Shown here one piece after another: positions 13,900 to 26,112 of a stretch of DNA of 64,000 nucleotides. A model generated the notes under the pieces. The model had not been told where the DNA came from, searched no databases, and saw nothing but the letters and a program-made list of their open reading frames with translations. Both the position numbers and the translations under genes were made by a program. The stretch is from NCBI GenBank assembly GCA_032622095.1, contig CP136064.1:135045129-135109128 (forward strand), written 5' to 3'. The stretch comes from Siphonodentalium dalli (lineage: Eukaryota; Mollusca; Scaphopoda; Gadilida; Siphonodentaliidae). Each line of letters begins with the position of its first letter. Positions within the stretch are counted from its first letter, which is position 1.

Positions 13900-16465
13900 T
13901 GGTGCACGTGGGATTTATATATTTCGACTGTGAAACGGTGACTTGTTCATTTCTTTGCGCCAGTCTTGTTGCTTTATCTAGGTATAATTGTGCACTTTTG
14001 ATTAGTAGGAAGTATTCTTCTCGAGTATTTTCAAATTGCTGTACTATTAAAAGTAAAAATGCCGCATAACTTAGCACCTTTGAACTTTAAAGCTTTAATA
14101 ATGTGCATATAATAAAAGAATACCTACAGTTTTTTGTTTGAATGCGTGAAATATCTCATTCGTGTCTGGAAAGAAATATCGAATTTTCACTCGCGCCTTG
14201 CAGCTCGTGTGTATTCTCTATATATTGGGGAACTACCTCGTGGGAATCGTGCACAGAATATTAGTCGATATACAATAAACTGTTGAATCCGGGGATGCCG
14301 GCAACTCATATAGACATCTCGTGTTCAGTCCCCATGTGGTGGGTCTCAAATAAACTGTACTTCTGAATTTGTGTTAATTTTTTTATCGTGCCATTTCCGC
14401 GCTACGGTTTGTCATGATACGCAAAAAGGGAAATAACTCTATGCATAACAAGCCAGATACTAGCGTTATCTGCAAGTAGAGTTGTTCCCCTATAGTAAGT
14501 TATTTCGCGAGGCAGTGCAAAGTAAAATTAGTAGAATCGCTTTTGTCCTTCCGTGAGAATTTATCTAACAAATGTAGAGACTATGATAGTTTGATAGGGT
14601 GTCACTTACTTTGTCAGGAAAAGTTTCTTAGACTTCCTAGGTCAGCGACTGGAGGGAATTATGACGTCACAAAGATGACGTCATTATCAGTTCAGTTCAG
14701 ATGTGGGGTTGTCCTACAAGAACGGACGAATTATGAACATATTTCTTATACATTGGGAAAATTCAGCAGGGACAATTCATCAGTAGTAGTTCTCAGAGTA
14801 CAGTACCCAAATTCACGGGAAAATGTTATTCCAGTCAAAGATGGCTGCCAAAATGGCACCAAAAAATCAACAATTTTGAGATTTTCAAGAATTTCATGTA
14901 AATGACCTTTCGTTTGGTAGCGAATGTAAATTGTGACAATTCAGCGTTTACTTATTGCTTCAGAAATGTATTGCAACAATGGTATTGTACAAAACCTGTC
15001 GATCTGTCAAAAATCCACTTTATACAACCGAATTATAGCATTTAAAAAAAAAATCAATTTCGAAATTCTAAAGAAATGGGCGGAATTCTATGAGGGGAAA
15101 GAAATTTTTCAATAATTTTTATCCAAGATGGCTGTCAAAATGTCAGTCAGTGATCGTTATACCACCAATTGTCGCCCTGGCATTCCATTTTGTGGATAAT
15201 GTTAATTGGCTTCTTTTAAGTAAACACGGATAGCTTTAATTTCTTATACACATTAACGGACATCCTATACTGCATACGTGCCATGTCTTCCAATTTCCCG
15301 ATATTAAGTGAGGAGGGAGTTGAAGAAAAAATTTAACTCTGTACGTGAAATTAGAAGATATAGTATAGACATCCATCTGTTCTTAGCTTGAGGGACAAGT
15401 GGTGCCATCTCAATGTCTAGCCTTCTGCGCTATACTCTAATCCGGAGTAATTGGTGAATACTGGTGGTCACCATATCAAATGGCAATTAGTGATGCAGAT
15501 AATCGTTGGTGTTAGTTTGTTCATGACATCTCCTCAGTAGTAAATGCCCATAGTGGTATCAATAAGGTAGCAAGACACAACTGTTTATTGTGATAGCTAT
15601 TAAGTGGGGATTATACTTCTAAGATAAACAATGATTCTTAGGTAACATTAAACAAATCTTTGTTTAGAAAACACAAACAATAGTAGAATCAATTGTATGG
15701 CTGTTATTTGGCCTGCTTTTCTTACTGTTAGTGGCGGTTTGACCTTGAATTAAATTTGCATTGTGAAACCTTTTGAACCTCGTTTAGCTGAACTTAGCAG
15801 GTTTAAATCGAATAGATAACCACGGCAGATCAAACTAGAATAGACCTCATAGGTGGGTAATATATTCATATGATGAATAGCGTCCCATATCCAGATTAAA
15901 GATACGGGCGGCGTTGGCGGTGGGTATGCTGTTAAAATATTCACCTCCGTCAAAAACCGCCATAAACAGAAATAATAGTAAAATATAGACAGACCTTGTT
16001 CTTATACCAATTAGAAATATTGCATAAACAGTATGTTATTGTCAAATGTTTTTCCTTTGTTATGTAAAAAAAAGAAGCTAAAAACGTTACAGAACCTGGC
16101 TTTTGTTTAGATCCGGATATGGTAAACACAAAGAGCGTTATTTGTTATTGTTTTCCTGATATGGAAATAATAAAGAGCGTTTATATCATTTGTGTGTGAT
16201 TAACCAATACAATTGCGCTGTGTTATGTAAACAGAAGCAAAACTTCTGTAACACGAACAGGCTCTTCTTTACGTACACCATCGTACGTCTTGACGACAAT
16301 ATATTATTTACGCGCTGATTACGTTTGGCATATGAACAAAACTATATATGTTTTAATATTCCTTCTGTTGATGGCGATTTAAACAAATGTGAATATTTCT
16401 GCAACGAACACCGCCCGTGCCTTTAAAGATACATAATCCGATTTAACGCCTCTGAATTATTAATT

Positions 16466-16546
16466 CTTCGGCTTCGGGGGTAAAAGATATTATATTTGAG
16501 TCAAGGAACCCACCCATCAAAGCCCAGAGTTATCAGATTGAGAGTT
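16466..16546. repeat. Relic fragment of the 469 bp TTAA element
   Basis: The stretch around GGCTTCGGGGGTAAAAGATAT, followed by GAGTCAAGGAACCC and CATCAAAGCCCAGAGTTAT, matches the interior of the intact elements at 31572-32040 and 41228-41696. It is diverged and has no recognisable ends. Confidence 0.6.
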
Positions 16547-19500
16547 TTGACGGCCTGGGAAATATTCGACGAATGCCGACCGACATCCTCTCGATATCAA
16601 ATTGCGTTGAACAAAATGTTGACATATAACACTTTTGGGCAATTTTGTACTATATTTGACCGTGGTTAGCATCATTTTTGGCAATTAATCGATTCTGATA
16701 ACTGAAGCGGCATTTCAAGAAATGTTATTGTTGCTGGAATCTGATGATATGGGGACAATTGAATCGGATTGTGTCAATTTAAAGTGATATATTATAGATA
16801 CCAGGTTCTGAAATCTGGATGATGGTACGCATTCCAACAACTTTCGTATACTATGTTATTGACATCCCAGGACACGTTTATTCAGTATCATTCACCAGGC
16901 TAGATCCCCGACAACACACGAAGTGGTGAGTCTTGGTCTTGGCTTTCCTCGTTTTCAGTTAATTGGTGGTATCCCCACAAATTGATTAGCCAAATATACG
17001 AAAGTGACCTGGCATGAACTCAGTAAGCTGGTATGGACCATTGATAATATACAGCAACATGATATCCCATATTGATTTCCATGATTTAGGTATGTGAAGG
17101 GTTTAATGTGACAATGCATTCCGTTTGTACATCATTTAAACCGGAAAGTGGTTCTTGATAATGGTTATGATTGTTCTGTCGGTCGCACTTGATTAATGTC
17201 AATTTTGAAGTTTATCGAAATCAACAGGGACTGCGCAACTAGACGACGAAAGAACATGAATGGTAAACGCAATAGATAAGAGCCAAAAATAGACAGGCGA
17301 TTCTTATTATATTACTAATTCCCGCGTTTTGGCGAACTCTGCTACCACACGATGCGAAACGGGTGAATAGTCCATTGAGAGTTATGGGTCTTCTGGTGAC
17401 ATCAGTTTGATTTATTATGTCCAATATACTCTGGCAGTCAGGTTCTGGGTGCCATGTTGATTCTGGTTAGAATGCTATCAGGAACCAAAGGAAATACGAC
17501 CATGAAGGAAGTTGAATTAGCACGCGTATTACAATTATGGATGTGGCCATGGTTAACTATAATAATAATGGCATCTTTCAGATAATTTTATATAGACCGA
17601 TCCATCTATAGCCTAATGCCTCAAACTGTTCTAATTATGTTTTCACTAGGAGTTATCAGATCATTCTCGCTGTGCTCTATCCCATAAATGGCATATATCC
17701 TGAATCATGATAATCTACCCCAACCAAGTGGTATATATAGATTAACTTCAGCAGAAATCTAAACGGAGATGGGGAGGCTATCGTACGAAGAGCTCAATGC
17801 ATGTCCACTTGATACGTAATTCAGTTTTATCAGATAGACCTTAGTTTAAACGGTAATTATCCCATGATTAATACAACAATAATAAGTACAACAATACGTA
17901 TAAGGTTCATCCTGGACCGGATTCGACATCATGTGCGCAGGCTTATGTGAGTCATTTCGGGAACCATTTTATATCCACCCCACCTAGCGAGAGCGTGATG
18001 TCAAGATATACCTTAACGATAGTTCAAATTTGTCACGATCCCATCTTGGTCGTCACATTACTACACATCTGGAAATGTAGTATGGACTGGTGACAAGAAG
18101 CAGTTTAAGTATGAGGCAATCATCAACATTTCTTTCTACAAACAATTGGTTGCCAGAATGGTAGAAGCGGGTGTCTAAGCAGTTTGTGTCGATTTTCCAT
18201 TCCAATCACCAAAAGTACCCATGCAAGGATTTATTTTACGATGACTTTTATGGATATTTCGACTTCGACAGACTATCCAACCTAGTTCATCGATCAAGCC
18301 TATACAGGCGGTATACATATATCAGGGTGAACTGGACTAATTAAAGTATATCTATCTGAACAAGGCCCCGGGCGATCTCTCGGTTTATATTTTCAATTTC
18401 TGGCATTCTTACACGCTGAGATATATTTTAGAGATATATGTATTTTAAAGTAAAATTTCGACATTAAACGCCACATTGGCGCCATCCAGATTACAATGAG
18501 ATATCAATAACTCCACTTCGGATTATCTACATCAGAGTACATTCATTCATATATGTAACACCGATATGTCGTTCGCCTGTGGTGGACATGTTATTTGACG
18601 TCTAAAAATTAAATATTTGGCGAATATTCATGCTTGTCTGGAAAATAATTGTGATATGAACTCGCATTTTGAGTCATTGCGGTAAGACAACTATTAGGAT
18701 TTCGTCATAACTTGGCCATAATTTATTTGGAAGAAGCAAATTAATCTACTACATTCACCTTCTGCATGACGGAAACGTAATTGGTGAAAAGGTGTAACAC
18801 TAGCGTATTGTCGTATTTTGACCGCCATCTTGGAAACCATCTTGAACGAAGTTGACATGTTCTGGATCCAGTTATAGATCTAAATACCTTATGCAATGAT
18901 CCTACTCACTTCCATCACCCACTAATTTTAATTTCCTTTAAGGAAATAGTAAGAAAATAAAAAGTATATTTTGGCGAAAATTCATACCACTTTCTTTACA
19001 ACATCGCATTTGGGGAAGACAATCAGGGCTAGGATCCAAGAAATCAACTAATGTGATACTCAACTGAGTGTTATAATGATTGCAGAGAAATATGTTCCCT
19101 AATCAGATCCCTACTGCTCAACAAGAGGTATATTTTGAAAATGTCGCTAATCCGTAATTTATACCACGAATGATGCGTCTTTTGGCTTGTCTTTTCTTTT
19201 TCACTTAGTTTGGTTTTGCGCTCTGGCAGTCGTTGGCTCTTCGCCACCACGAAGGCATAAACTTTTCTTTGCAGGTGGACACAGCTTACAAATTAAAATA
19301 GAAGACAAACAATTTTTTCGTTTGTGCCAGGAAGATGCTAGCGGTGCCGTTCGTTTTTGGTAAATGCACATACCGAGGAATTGTGGTCACTATATAGTTT
19401 CAGTGCGATCTCACGATCTTCGTGTAGTATGCAAAACATACGTTTAGTGAATCATAGCACATAGACCTGTTATCATGGTAGGGTGTCTCACCCCCTAGAT

Positions 19501-19930
19501 CATGCCATCAATCTCTACCCCAGCTACGCCTATAGAGATCAGTACTCGACTATAGTCAAAACCGGGAAAGTTTTGATGTTGTCATAGGGAATTCTATAAG
19601 TTTATAACATTGAAAAAACGGTGCAGGTAATATATTTCTTAGTTAATATCTGTTCCTCACTGTAGGTGAAGGTCCCAAGCTCCAATATATTTAATATATG
19701 CCAAATAATCTGATCTTGATGGCCTTACCATTTCTGACTATGGTTTTCTTGTTTCACACATGCCTCAGTGTCAACATATACTGGCCTGCAGCCCTGAGTA
19801 GCAATGAATCCACTGTGGGGGAACTAATCCTAGAGATTTGGTTCTCTACCGAGTGTGGTGAGCATTTTTAGCGACGAGTCCGATTCTCTATCGCGAGCAA
19901 TCGCGGCATAAAACGTAAACAAATCAACAG

Positions 19931-20225
19931 AATCTCCCAGAAATAATAACTCCCAAGTGTTTTATATAAAATTTATTTGCAAAAATGTGGGGAGCTATGC
20001 TCCCCAACATCGATATCATTATACTATTAATGACATAAACAAAATGTCAAAATTGAAACATAATAATTTTCAATAATTAATATTTTATAATTATTAATTA
20101 TACTCATACGAGTCATAGAAATTAGAATGATATATTGTTATTGCAGGTACCGGTACTGCAATGCAAAATATAAATAATTGTGTTAATCAACTATCCCAGT
20201 ATATGAAATTTTTGGCTTTTTCTGC
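19931..20225 (-). repeat. Split direct repeat B2 (outer 3' end of the element)
   Basis: 295 bp starting AATCTCCCAGAAATAATAAC, near-identical to 20565-20859. It forms the lower-coordinate outer edge of the retrotransposon. It contains the hairpin GGGGAGCTATGCTCCCC and a GGTACCGGTACTGC block. 56 bp of unique sequence separate it from A2. Confidence 0.93.
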
Positions 20226-20281
20226 AATACAATGACAAAATTAAATAACTAAATACTTTGGGTAATCTTTGGGTGGGTGGG

Positions 20282-20564
20282 AAATAAAAAGAGAGCTATT
20301 CACGCTCAAAGTCAAAATTCGAATAATGAATATTTTCAGAAATTAACGCGGAAGTGAACCTAAACAAATTTGACCAATCAAATCGCTAGTACTAACGGGT
20401 TGTCACCCTTAGCGACCTATCATGATTGGATAAAACTATATGCGTTGGACCAATGAAACAAAGCGAAACATTATTCCTTGAGGAAGAAAAACAAAATGTC
20501 GACGCGGAGTTCAAAGCTTTTCCGAGAAGATTAATCATTTTAAGATGGTATCATAAAAGTAACC
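20282..20564 (-). repeat. Split direct repeat A2
   Basis: 283 bp starting AAATAAAAAGAGAGCTATTC, near-identical to A1 at 30572-30853 apart from one extra T. It directly abuts B1. Confidence 0.93.
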
Positions 20565-20859
20565 AATCTCCCAGAAATAATAACTCCCAAGTGTTTTATA
20601 TAAAATTTATTTGCAAAAATGTGGGGAGCTATGCTCCCCAACATCGATATCATTATACTATTAATGACATAAACAAAATGTCAAAATTGAAACATAATAA
20701 TTTTCAATAATTAATATTTTATAATTATTAATTATACTCATACGAGTCATAGAAATTAGAATGATATATTGTTATTGCAGGTACCGGTACTGCAATGCAA
20801 AATATAAATAATTGTGTTAATCAACTATCCCAGTATATGAAATTTTTGGCTTTTTCTGC
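20565..20859 (-). repeat. Split direct repeat B1
   Basis: 295 bp, near-identical to B2. It follows the hydrolase and 3' non-coding region of the retrotransposon and abuts A2 with no spacer. Confidence 0.93.
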
Positions 20860-21546
20860 CAAACCGAAGGTCGGCCAAAAAATAATGGGATAGTGCATTA
20901 ATACTAATAGTGGGTAAAGGATAATGTGTGTCTATCCTACCTCAACTTCCTTAAGTTCATGGCGACTAGCAACTTCACATACATGTGGATGAAGTAATAC
21001 TTGCTGTGGATGAAGTAATACTTGCTGTACTTCTGTACATAAAATCATTATAATTATATACATGATTAATAGACATATTAATACAATACAAATACCACAA
21101 TGATTGTGACCAATAAATTCCAATCTAACACCTGCACAAGTTAGACCCCCAAGCCTCACCGAAGGATATTTGACTTGGGGTGACTAACTCTGGGAAGCCC
21201 AGAGCCCATACTGACCCCGGGTCGACCCCTGGTGAAAGAAAGGAAAAATATGGATAAGTAATCTCAGATAATAAGTGTTATCTATTAATACAATACAAAT
21301 ACCACAATGTGACCAATAGATTCCAATCTAACACCTGCACAAGTTAGACCCCCAAGCCTCACCGAAGGATATTTGACTTGAGGTGACTAACTCTGGGAAG
21401 CCCAGAGCCCATGCTGACCCCGGGTCGACCCCTGGTGAAAGAAAGGAAAATATGGATAAGTAATGTCAGATAATAAGTGTTATCCGTTTATAACTACCAG
21501 AGTAATACTATTATATATAAAATTGTACATAAGTCAGCTTAAGTCT
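20860..21546 (-). other. 3' non-coding region of the retrotransposon with 203 bp tandem block
   Basis: The stretch lies between B1 and the hydrolase frame. It contains a GTGGATGAAGTAATACTTGCT direct doublet near 20981-21024. It also holds a block starting CCAATCTAACACCTGCACAAG at 21120 and again at 21323 (period 203 bp). A third copy of this block begins at 25357, at the internal duplication junction. No coding sequence is recognised. Confidence 0.8.
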
Positions 21547-22078
21547 TCACATTTGTTTTATGAATTGTAGGAAACGCCCTGTTAAAACTCTGGAACCTAA
21601 AAAGTTAAGATGGAGGCCACCATCATTGATAGCAAACAATGACCGATCGGGGATACCACCTTTCTTTAGGAAAGGCTTAAAAGAATGACCAAATGTTACA
21701 TTGTGGAGTTGACAAAGTTCCTTCAGAATTTTGTTCACTTTAAATACCCGGTTCTTCGTTTTTTCATAGTCCACTGGTCTTGGTAAAATTGACGACATGG
21801 TAATTTTTACCTGGAAGCTCCTAAGAACCCCAATCAGATTGCCATATGCTGATGCAAAATCTTCTACCTTCATGTTCGAAGGGATGTCATTAGTCCCAAC
21901 ATGGATCAAAACACAGTCAAAAGAGCGGATGAAGGACTCTGATTTTTTAACAAAACTTGTCAAACTACCAATTGTTGCTCCGCGAAGACACTGAATTTTT
22001 GTTCCACCAAGACTTGAGACGTACTTGACGATTGAATCCCCCAATAAATACGCCTTATTCCTTCGTCCTGTAAATAAA
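21547..22078 (-). CDS. SGNH hydrolase-like frame, copy A of Ngaro element
   Basis: The 165-codon core has GDSIVKY (block I, nucleophile Ser), RGATI (block II Gly), GTND (block III Asn) and D-G-G-L-H-L-N (block V Asp/His), so all SGNH catalytic residues are present. SGNH hydrolases are esterases or lipases; in retroelements the role is unknown, with membrane lipid or ester cleavage suggested. The frame opens around the end of the recombinase frame, with no ATG before the catalytic Ser. A TTTATTTACAG acceptor-like sequence precedes it, so it may be reached by splicing or as part of a polyprotein. It differs from copy B by one residue (Ser versus Thr near residue 151). Confidence 0.85.
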
Positions 22079-23140
22079 TTAGAAACTATTTAGTGCTGCA
22101 GCCATATGTTTTGAAACCGACAATTTGTCTAATTGTGAAAATTCTAAGTAGACTTTGTAGGCATCGCTAACCCAATCTCCTTTGTTTGTATAAGTTCTGA
22201 TGGAACATGGGTTTGGAAGGCGCATGTAGCTCCACCACGTCTAAAGGAATGGGATGAGTAAAGGAGTGGATCCCGACCGGTCAAAGTTATTAGTTTTTTC
22301 AGTTTCTGAGTCAGATCCGAATAAGTGATAGGAATCTGTTTTTTGTGTGATAACCTAATGAATGCTGGTGCACTGCATGGTGCAGGTACCAATGAAACCA
22401 TATTTTTGTATGCAACAACAGGACAAAATTTAGAGCCAGGAATATTAGTTATGGGAATTTTCAGTTTTCGCTCTCCAAACTGAATTGTTTTTGACCATCG
22501 TATGGTAATAACGAGTTTGTCGTCCAAACATTCAATATCGGATCGGTGGAGAACATTTACAGCACTAACGGTAGATTTTGAAATGGGAACTAAATTTGAT
22601 TTCCTAGCCATTAGAAAAAAGGCCATAAGAAATAGACACCAAAAAGTGGCTTCCAAAGGAGAAGATAAATCCATAAAGTGAAGGAATTCATTCAAAATGT
22701 TTGGAGTTATGGGCAAGGCCCTGCTTTGGACAATGAGGATTTAATCTTGCAACACCTTTTAGCAGCAACTTTAAATAATAGGAATGAAATGCTTCAATGC
22801 TGTAATTCTGAATAATATGTAAAAAATTTACACCTGATAAATAGTTTTGAATGGAAGAAGTGGACTTAAAGGACCGGCTAAGGAACTGAGCATACAGACC
22901 TAAAATCTGCACTGTAGATGGCAGTGGAGTGAAATTGAAATATATACAAAATTGTAAATATAGCAGGATTTGTGTGTGTAAGTTTTTCTTTGTACCTTCG
23001 GCGAAGGCTGCTCGATGTGAGACTCTTGTTTCTCGTTTCAATGCTTGAAGTTCCATATCTACAAGAGATGAATTGGAAAAATGCCCATTACTGAATTCCT
23101 GGATAAATAATTGTGATTCACCAGTCGTGTTCAAATTCAA
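22079..23140 (-). pseudogene. Tyrosine recombinase, copy A, two frameshifts
   Basis: This frame encodes the integrase of the element, which would recombine a circular DNA copy into the genome. The N-terminal SAM-like core-binding region and the catalytic domain are recognisable (first Arg in MARKS, then HSFRRGGAT with the His-x-x-Arg pair). Compared with copy B there is one extra base at 22722 and a substitution plus one-base deletion at 22181-22185. The second break precedes the conserved His/Trp and the Tyr nucleophile, so any product would lack the catalytic tyrosine. The T run at 22339-22344 has six T here and is in frame, unlike copy B. The frame overlaps the end of the RT frame by 23 bp and has no ATG in the overlap. 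Confidence 0.85.
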
Positions 23141-25229
23141 ACATGTTGTCTTCTACTGGTATACAGAGTAATGTGTTTAATATATTGTGTTCTGCCATAA
23201 TTGTGAGAAACTGCGATTGTGCATAAGGTTCTGATTCCCATCTAGACAATAGATCTGCAATCCTATTGGAGTTACTACTTAAATGCACACTTCTAACTTC
23301 AAACTGATATGTAGCTGCCAAATAGCAAATCTCTCTTAAACATGATTGTAAAAATTTATCCTTTGTTTTCCCGGTATTGATCACTGTAACAGAGGCCAAG
23401 TTGTCACAATATATTTTTATCCTTTTTCCTGCAAATTTATTGCCCCAGAGTTTTAGTGCTACACATATGGTTAATAACTCCAATGAATTGATGTCTAGAT
23501 GCTTATGTAAAATAGTTGGGGAAAATGATGTATGAAAATATTCGTTATTGAACATCCCCCCACACCCAGAAAGACATGCGTCTGTTGAGAAGACTTCATC
23601 GGGATGAGACCACTCTTCCATATACAGCATCGAGATTCCATTGTATTCTTTCAAAAATATTGTCCACCAGAGTAAGTCTTTGAAAACAAATTGTTGAATA
23701 GCAATTCTTTTCTTGGGGTGAAGGGAATCAAATGATTTTAGCCACACTAATAATCTGGAAACAAACAATCTGCCTGGCCTAATACATTGACTGATAAAGT
23801 GAAGTTTTCCAAGAAGGGATTGCAATTCTCTCAGTGAGGCCTTCTTTTTGTTCGACCAAAGGTTAACTAATTCTAAGATTTCTTCTATTCTATCATGAGT
23901 AATGGTTAAGGTAAGGGACACTGTGTCAAATTGTATACCAAGGAATGTCATGGAAGTATGTGGAGCCCTTGCCTTCTCAACAGACTCGACCAAACCACAA
24001 TTGGACAACAATTCACCTAAATGCTTATAGGCTAACATAGCTGTTTTGGGTGTGTCTGCTCCAGCAAAATCGTCCAAGTAGTTTAACAGGAAATATCCCT
24101 GTCTTCCCATCATGTAAGTAATCATGGAAGAAACTCTTTGGAAGATGTATGCTGAAGACTTCAAACCCATCGGTAAGGCGGTGTCAAAATAAATTTGATC
24201 GTCCCAAATAAATCCCAAATGATGAATATCACCGGGGTCGATAAAAACTTGTCTGTATGAATTTTTTAAGTCTTTCTTGTATAGCAGGCAACCCCGTCCA
24301 AGTTTCTTAATTAACTCCACCAAATGATCAACTGTTGGGTAAACTACTTTGATGGGTTGACCCAGATAATTATTGTCTGGAATGTGCTCATTAATAGAAT
24401 GGCCCAAAGGGAAACTTAGGTCAAATATTATTCTCCTTTCAACTGTGTCTCTTTTTGGGACTGTGTTCAACGGGGATATATGAATTTCATTACTAAATGG
24501 ATTTTTTTCAAATGGACCAATCACTGAATTGTTGAGTTGTTCTTTCAGAATGTAATTGGACAAGACTTCTGGATACTGTAGGGCTCCCCTATGATTTGGA
24601 AAGAGAGTTCTCTGTTTGTCGTTAATTTGGTTCCCAATGTTTATAGGAAATCCAAATTCAAGTAGATTCACTAATTGTGAATCTTCATAGTTCAGTAACT
24701 GAGCTCGAATAAAGGCAAGATTTAAATGTGAATAAACAGGAATTTTGCATTCCAAAAAATTGGGGAGACCTGATTCAGTGATCCTTCGGTTTGCCTCAAT
24801 AAAGGCAATCGTGGAAGGCTGACAACAGCTATCAATAATTGTATCAGACAAATTCTGTTTAGATATCAAGGTTTGATCAACATATGGTTTGTCAATTGGT
24901 AAGCTTGTTGTTTGTGTGGTTGAGTCCAACAAGTCTGGGTAAAAAACTGGATATTTCTGCCACATGTCTACTAAGGTGTCAAATTCTTTATTAACTTCAT
25001 TTTTTACATCAAGAACTGAGTTATTGGAAACTACTTCAGTTGTAGTGTTAAGACACACTTCCAAATTATTTTTACAATCAGAGGACAGTGACATGGGTGA
25101 GGGTGGTTCAAAATGACCCCAATCAAATTCTGGATCACTGCTCCAATCACATAATGCGGGATCAATTGCATTGTGTGTATTAATAGATTTAGAATTCAAG
25201 ATATCGGTGATCCCTACTTTCTGACCCAT
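23118..25229 (-). CDS. Reverse transcriptase / RNase H, copy A
   Basis: 703 residues and intact. It copies element RNA into DNA. The RT domain spans about 255-435: first catalytic Asp in KKDLKNSY (D320), ALPMGLKSS at 351-359, and YLDDF at 384-388. RNase H spans about 545-665 with D550 (STDA), E584 (SLELL), D609 (YCDN) and D659 (RIADL). The first ~150 residues are acidic and variable-looking. No protease, DDE integrase or methyltransferase domain is visible. The start ATG at 25229 follows the TGA of the gag remnant by three bases. It differs from copy B at three residues (109, 445 and 669), so the duplication is recent or is kept uniform by conversion. Confidence 0.93.
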   Translation of the reverse strand: MGQKVGITDILNSKSINTHNAIDPALCDWSSDPEFDWGHFEPPSPMSLSSDCKNNLEVCLNTTTEVVSNNSVLDVKNEVNKEFDTLVDMWQKYPVFYPDLLDSTTQTTSLPIDKPYVDQTLISKQNLSDTIIDSCCQPSTIAFIEANRRITESGLPNFLECKIPVYSHLNLAFIRAQLLNYEDSQLVNLLEFGFPINIGNQINDKQRTLFPNHRGALQYPEVLSNYILKEQLNNSVIGPFEKNPFSNEIHISPLNTVPKRDTVERRIIFDLSFPLGHSINEHIPDNNYLGQPIKVVYPTVDHLVELIKKLGRGCLLYKKDLKNSYRQVFIDPGDIHHLGFIWDDQIYFDTALPMGLKSSAYIFQRVSSMITYMMGRQGYFLLNYLDDFAGADTPKTAMLAYKHLGELLSNCGLVESVEKARAPHTSMTFLGIQFDTVSLTLTITHDRIEEILELVNLWSNKKKASLRELQSLLGKLHFISQCIRPGRLFVSRLLVWLKSFDSLHPKKRIAIQQFVFKDLLWWTIFLKEYNGISMLYMEEWSHPDEVFSTDACLSGCGGMFNNEYFHTSFSPTILHKHLDINSLELLTICVALKLWGNKFAGKRIKIYCDNLASVTVINTGKTKDKFLQSCLREICYLAATYQFEVRSVHLSSNSNRIADLLSRWESEPYAQSQFLTIMAEHNILNTLLCIPVEDNMFEFEHDW

Positions 25230-25232
25230 ATG

Positions 25233-25356
25233 TCATTTGTCACCGAAGTAAGGACATGCAGAAGAACTTTCCGGATGTGGGAGCTGTGCTTTGTCTTTTG
25301 CATAGCAAGTTGCACAGAAATGGTGGACAGTGCGCGATATATTGAATATGGTTTTT
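25233..25356 (-). pseudogene. Gag C-terminal remnant, copy A
   Basis: Only the last ~41 codons remain, including the HHFCATCYAKDK zinc-cluster end. It is cut at 25356, where the sequence jumps to the 3' non-coding block of copy B. The N-terminal ~370 residues are missing. Confidence 0.9.
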
Positions 25357-25580
25357 CCAATCTAACACCTGCACAAGTTAGACCCCCAAGCCTCACCGAA
25401 GGATATTTGACTTGAGGTGACTAACTCTGGGAAGCCCAGAGCCCATGCTGACCCCGGGTCGACCCCTGGTGAAAGAAAGGAAAATATGGATAAGTAATGT
25501 CAGATAATAAGTGTTATCCGTTTATAACTACCAGAGTAATACTATTATATATAAAATTGTACATAAGTCAGCTTAAGTCT

Positions 25581-26112
25581 TCACATTTGTTTTATGAATT
25601 GTAGGAAACGCCCTGTTAAAACTCTTGTACCTAAAAAGTTAAGATGGAGGCCACCATCATTGATAGCAAACAATGACCGATCGGGGATACCACCTTTCTT
25701 TAGGAAAGGCTTAAAAGAATGACCAAATGTTACATTGTGGAGTTGACAAAGTTCCTTCAGAATTTTGTTCACTTTAAATACCCGGTTCTTCGTTTTTTCA
25801 TAGTCCACTGGTCTTGGTAAAATTGACGACATGGTAATTTTTACCTGGAAGCTCCTAAGAACCCCAATCAGATTGCCATATGCTGATGCAAAATCTTCTA
25901 CCTTCATGTTCGAAGGGATGTCATTAGTCCCAACATGGATCAAAACACAGTCAAAAGAGCGGATGAAGGACTCTGATTTTTTAACAAAACTTGTCAAACT
26001 ACCAATTGTTGCCCCGCGAAGACACTGAATTTTTGTTCCACCAAGACTTGAGACGTACTTGACGATTGAATCCCCCAATAAATACGCCTTATTCCTTCGT
26101 CCTGTAAATAAA
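25581..26112 (-). CDS. SGNH hydrolase-like frame, copy B
   Basis: All SGNH blocks are present: the GDS Ser four residues into the 165-codon core, G22, N52 in GTND, and D141/H145. The open frame begins near 26112, immediately after a TAA, overlaps the recombinase stop by a few bases and runs through a GRRNKAYLL-like stretch into GDS. No ATG lies upstream of the catalytic Ser; the first in-frame ATG is about 57 codons in. Either an intron ending at the TTTATTTACAG (about 26102-26112) or recoding must deliver ribosomes to this frame. An SGNH domain is reported in Ngaro elements and in some LINE ORF1 proteins; its function there is not settled. Confidence 0.87.

Larger units (their letters stand above)
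12771..19809. other. Intergenic or intronic DNA, no nameable gene
   Basis: This 7 kb stretch was read on both strands. It is AT-rich, with repeated 'AAGATGGCTGCC'-type phrases near 13645, 14840 and 15125 that are common in dispersed non-coding repeats. Two short open segments with splice-like edges were noticed: 16805-16924 before GTGAGT, and 18177-18360 after a CTAAGCAG. They match no family I know and their phases do not join. A relic of the 469 bp TTAA element lies at 16466-16546. Nothing else here can be called a gene. Confidence 0.6.
21323..25356 (-). repeat. Internal tandem duplication, copy A (4034 bp)
   Basis: Same sequence as 25357-29391 with a constant 4034-4035 bp offset. It carries hydrolase, recombinase, RT/RNase H and the last ~41 codons of gag. 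At 25356/25357 the gag sequence is fused to the 3' non-coding block CCAATCTAACACC, with 'TT' as the only microhomology. Confidence 0.95.

Noticed and set aside
14543-14905. 120-codon plus-strand frame
   Set aside because: No recognisable domain; contains the AAGATGGCTGCCAAAATGG phrase common in non-coding repeats.
16805-18360. Two exon-like open segments with splice-like edges
   Set aside because: Phases do not join, no matching family, and a stop follows the nearest acceptor.
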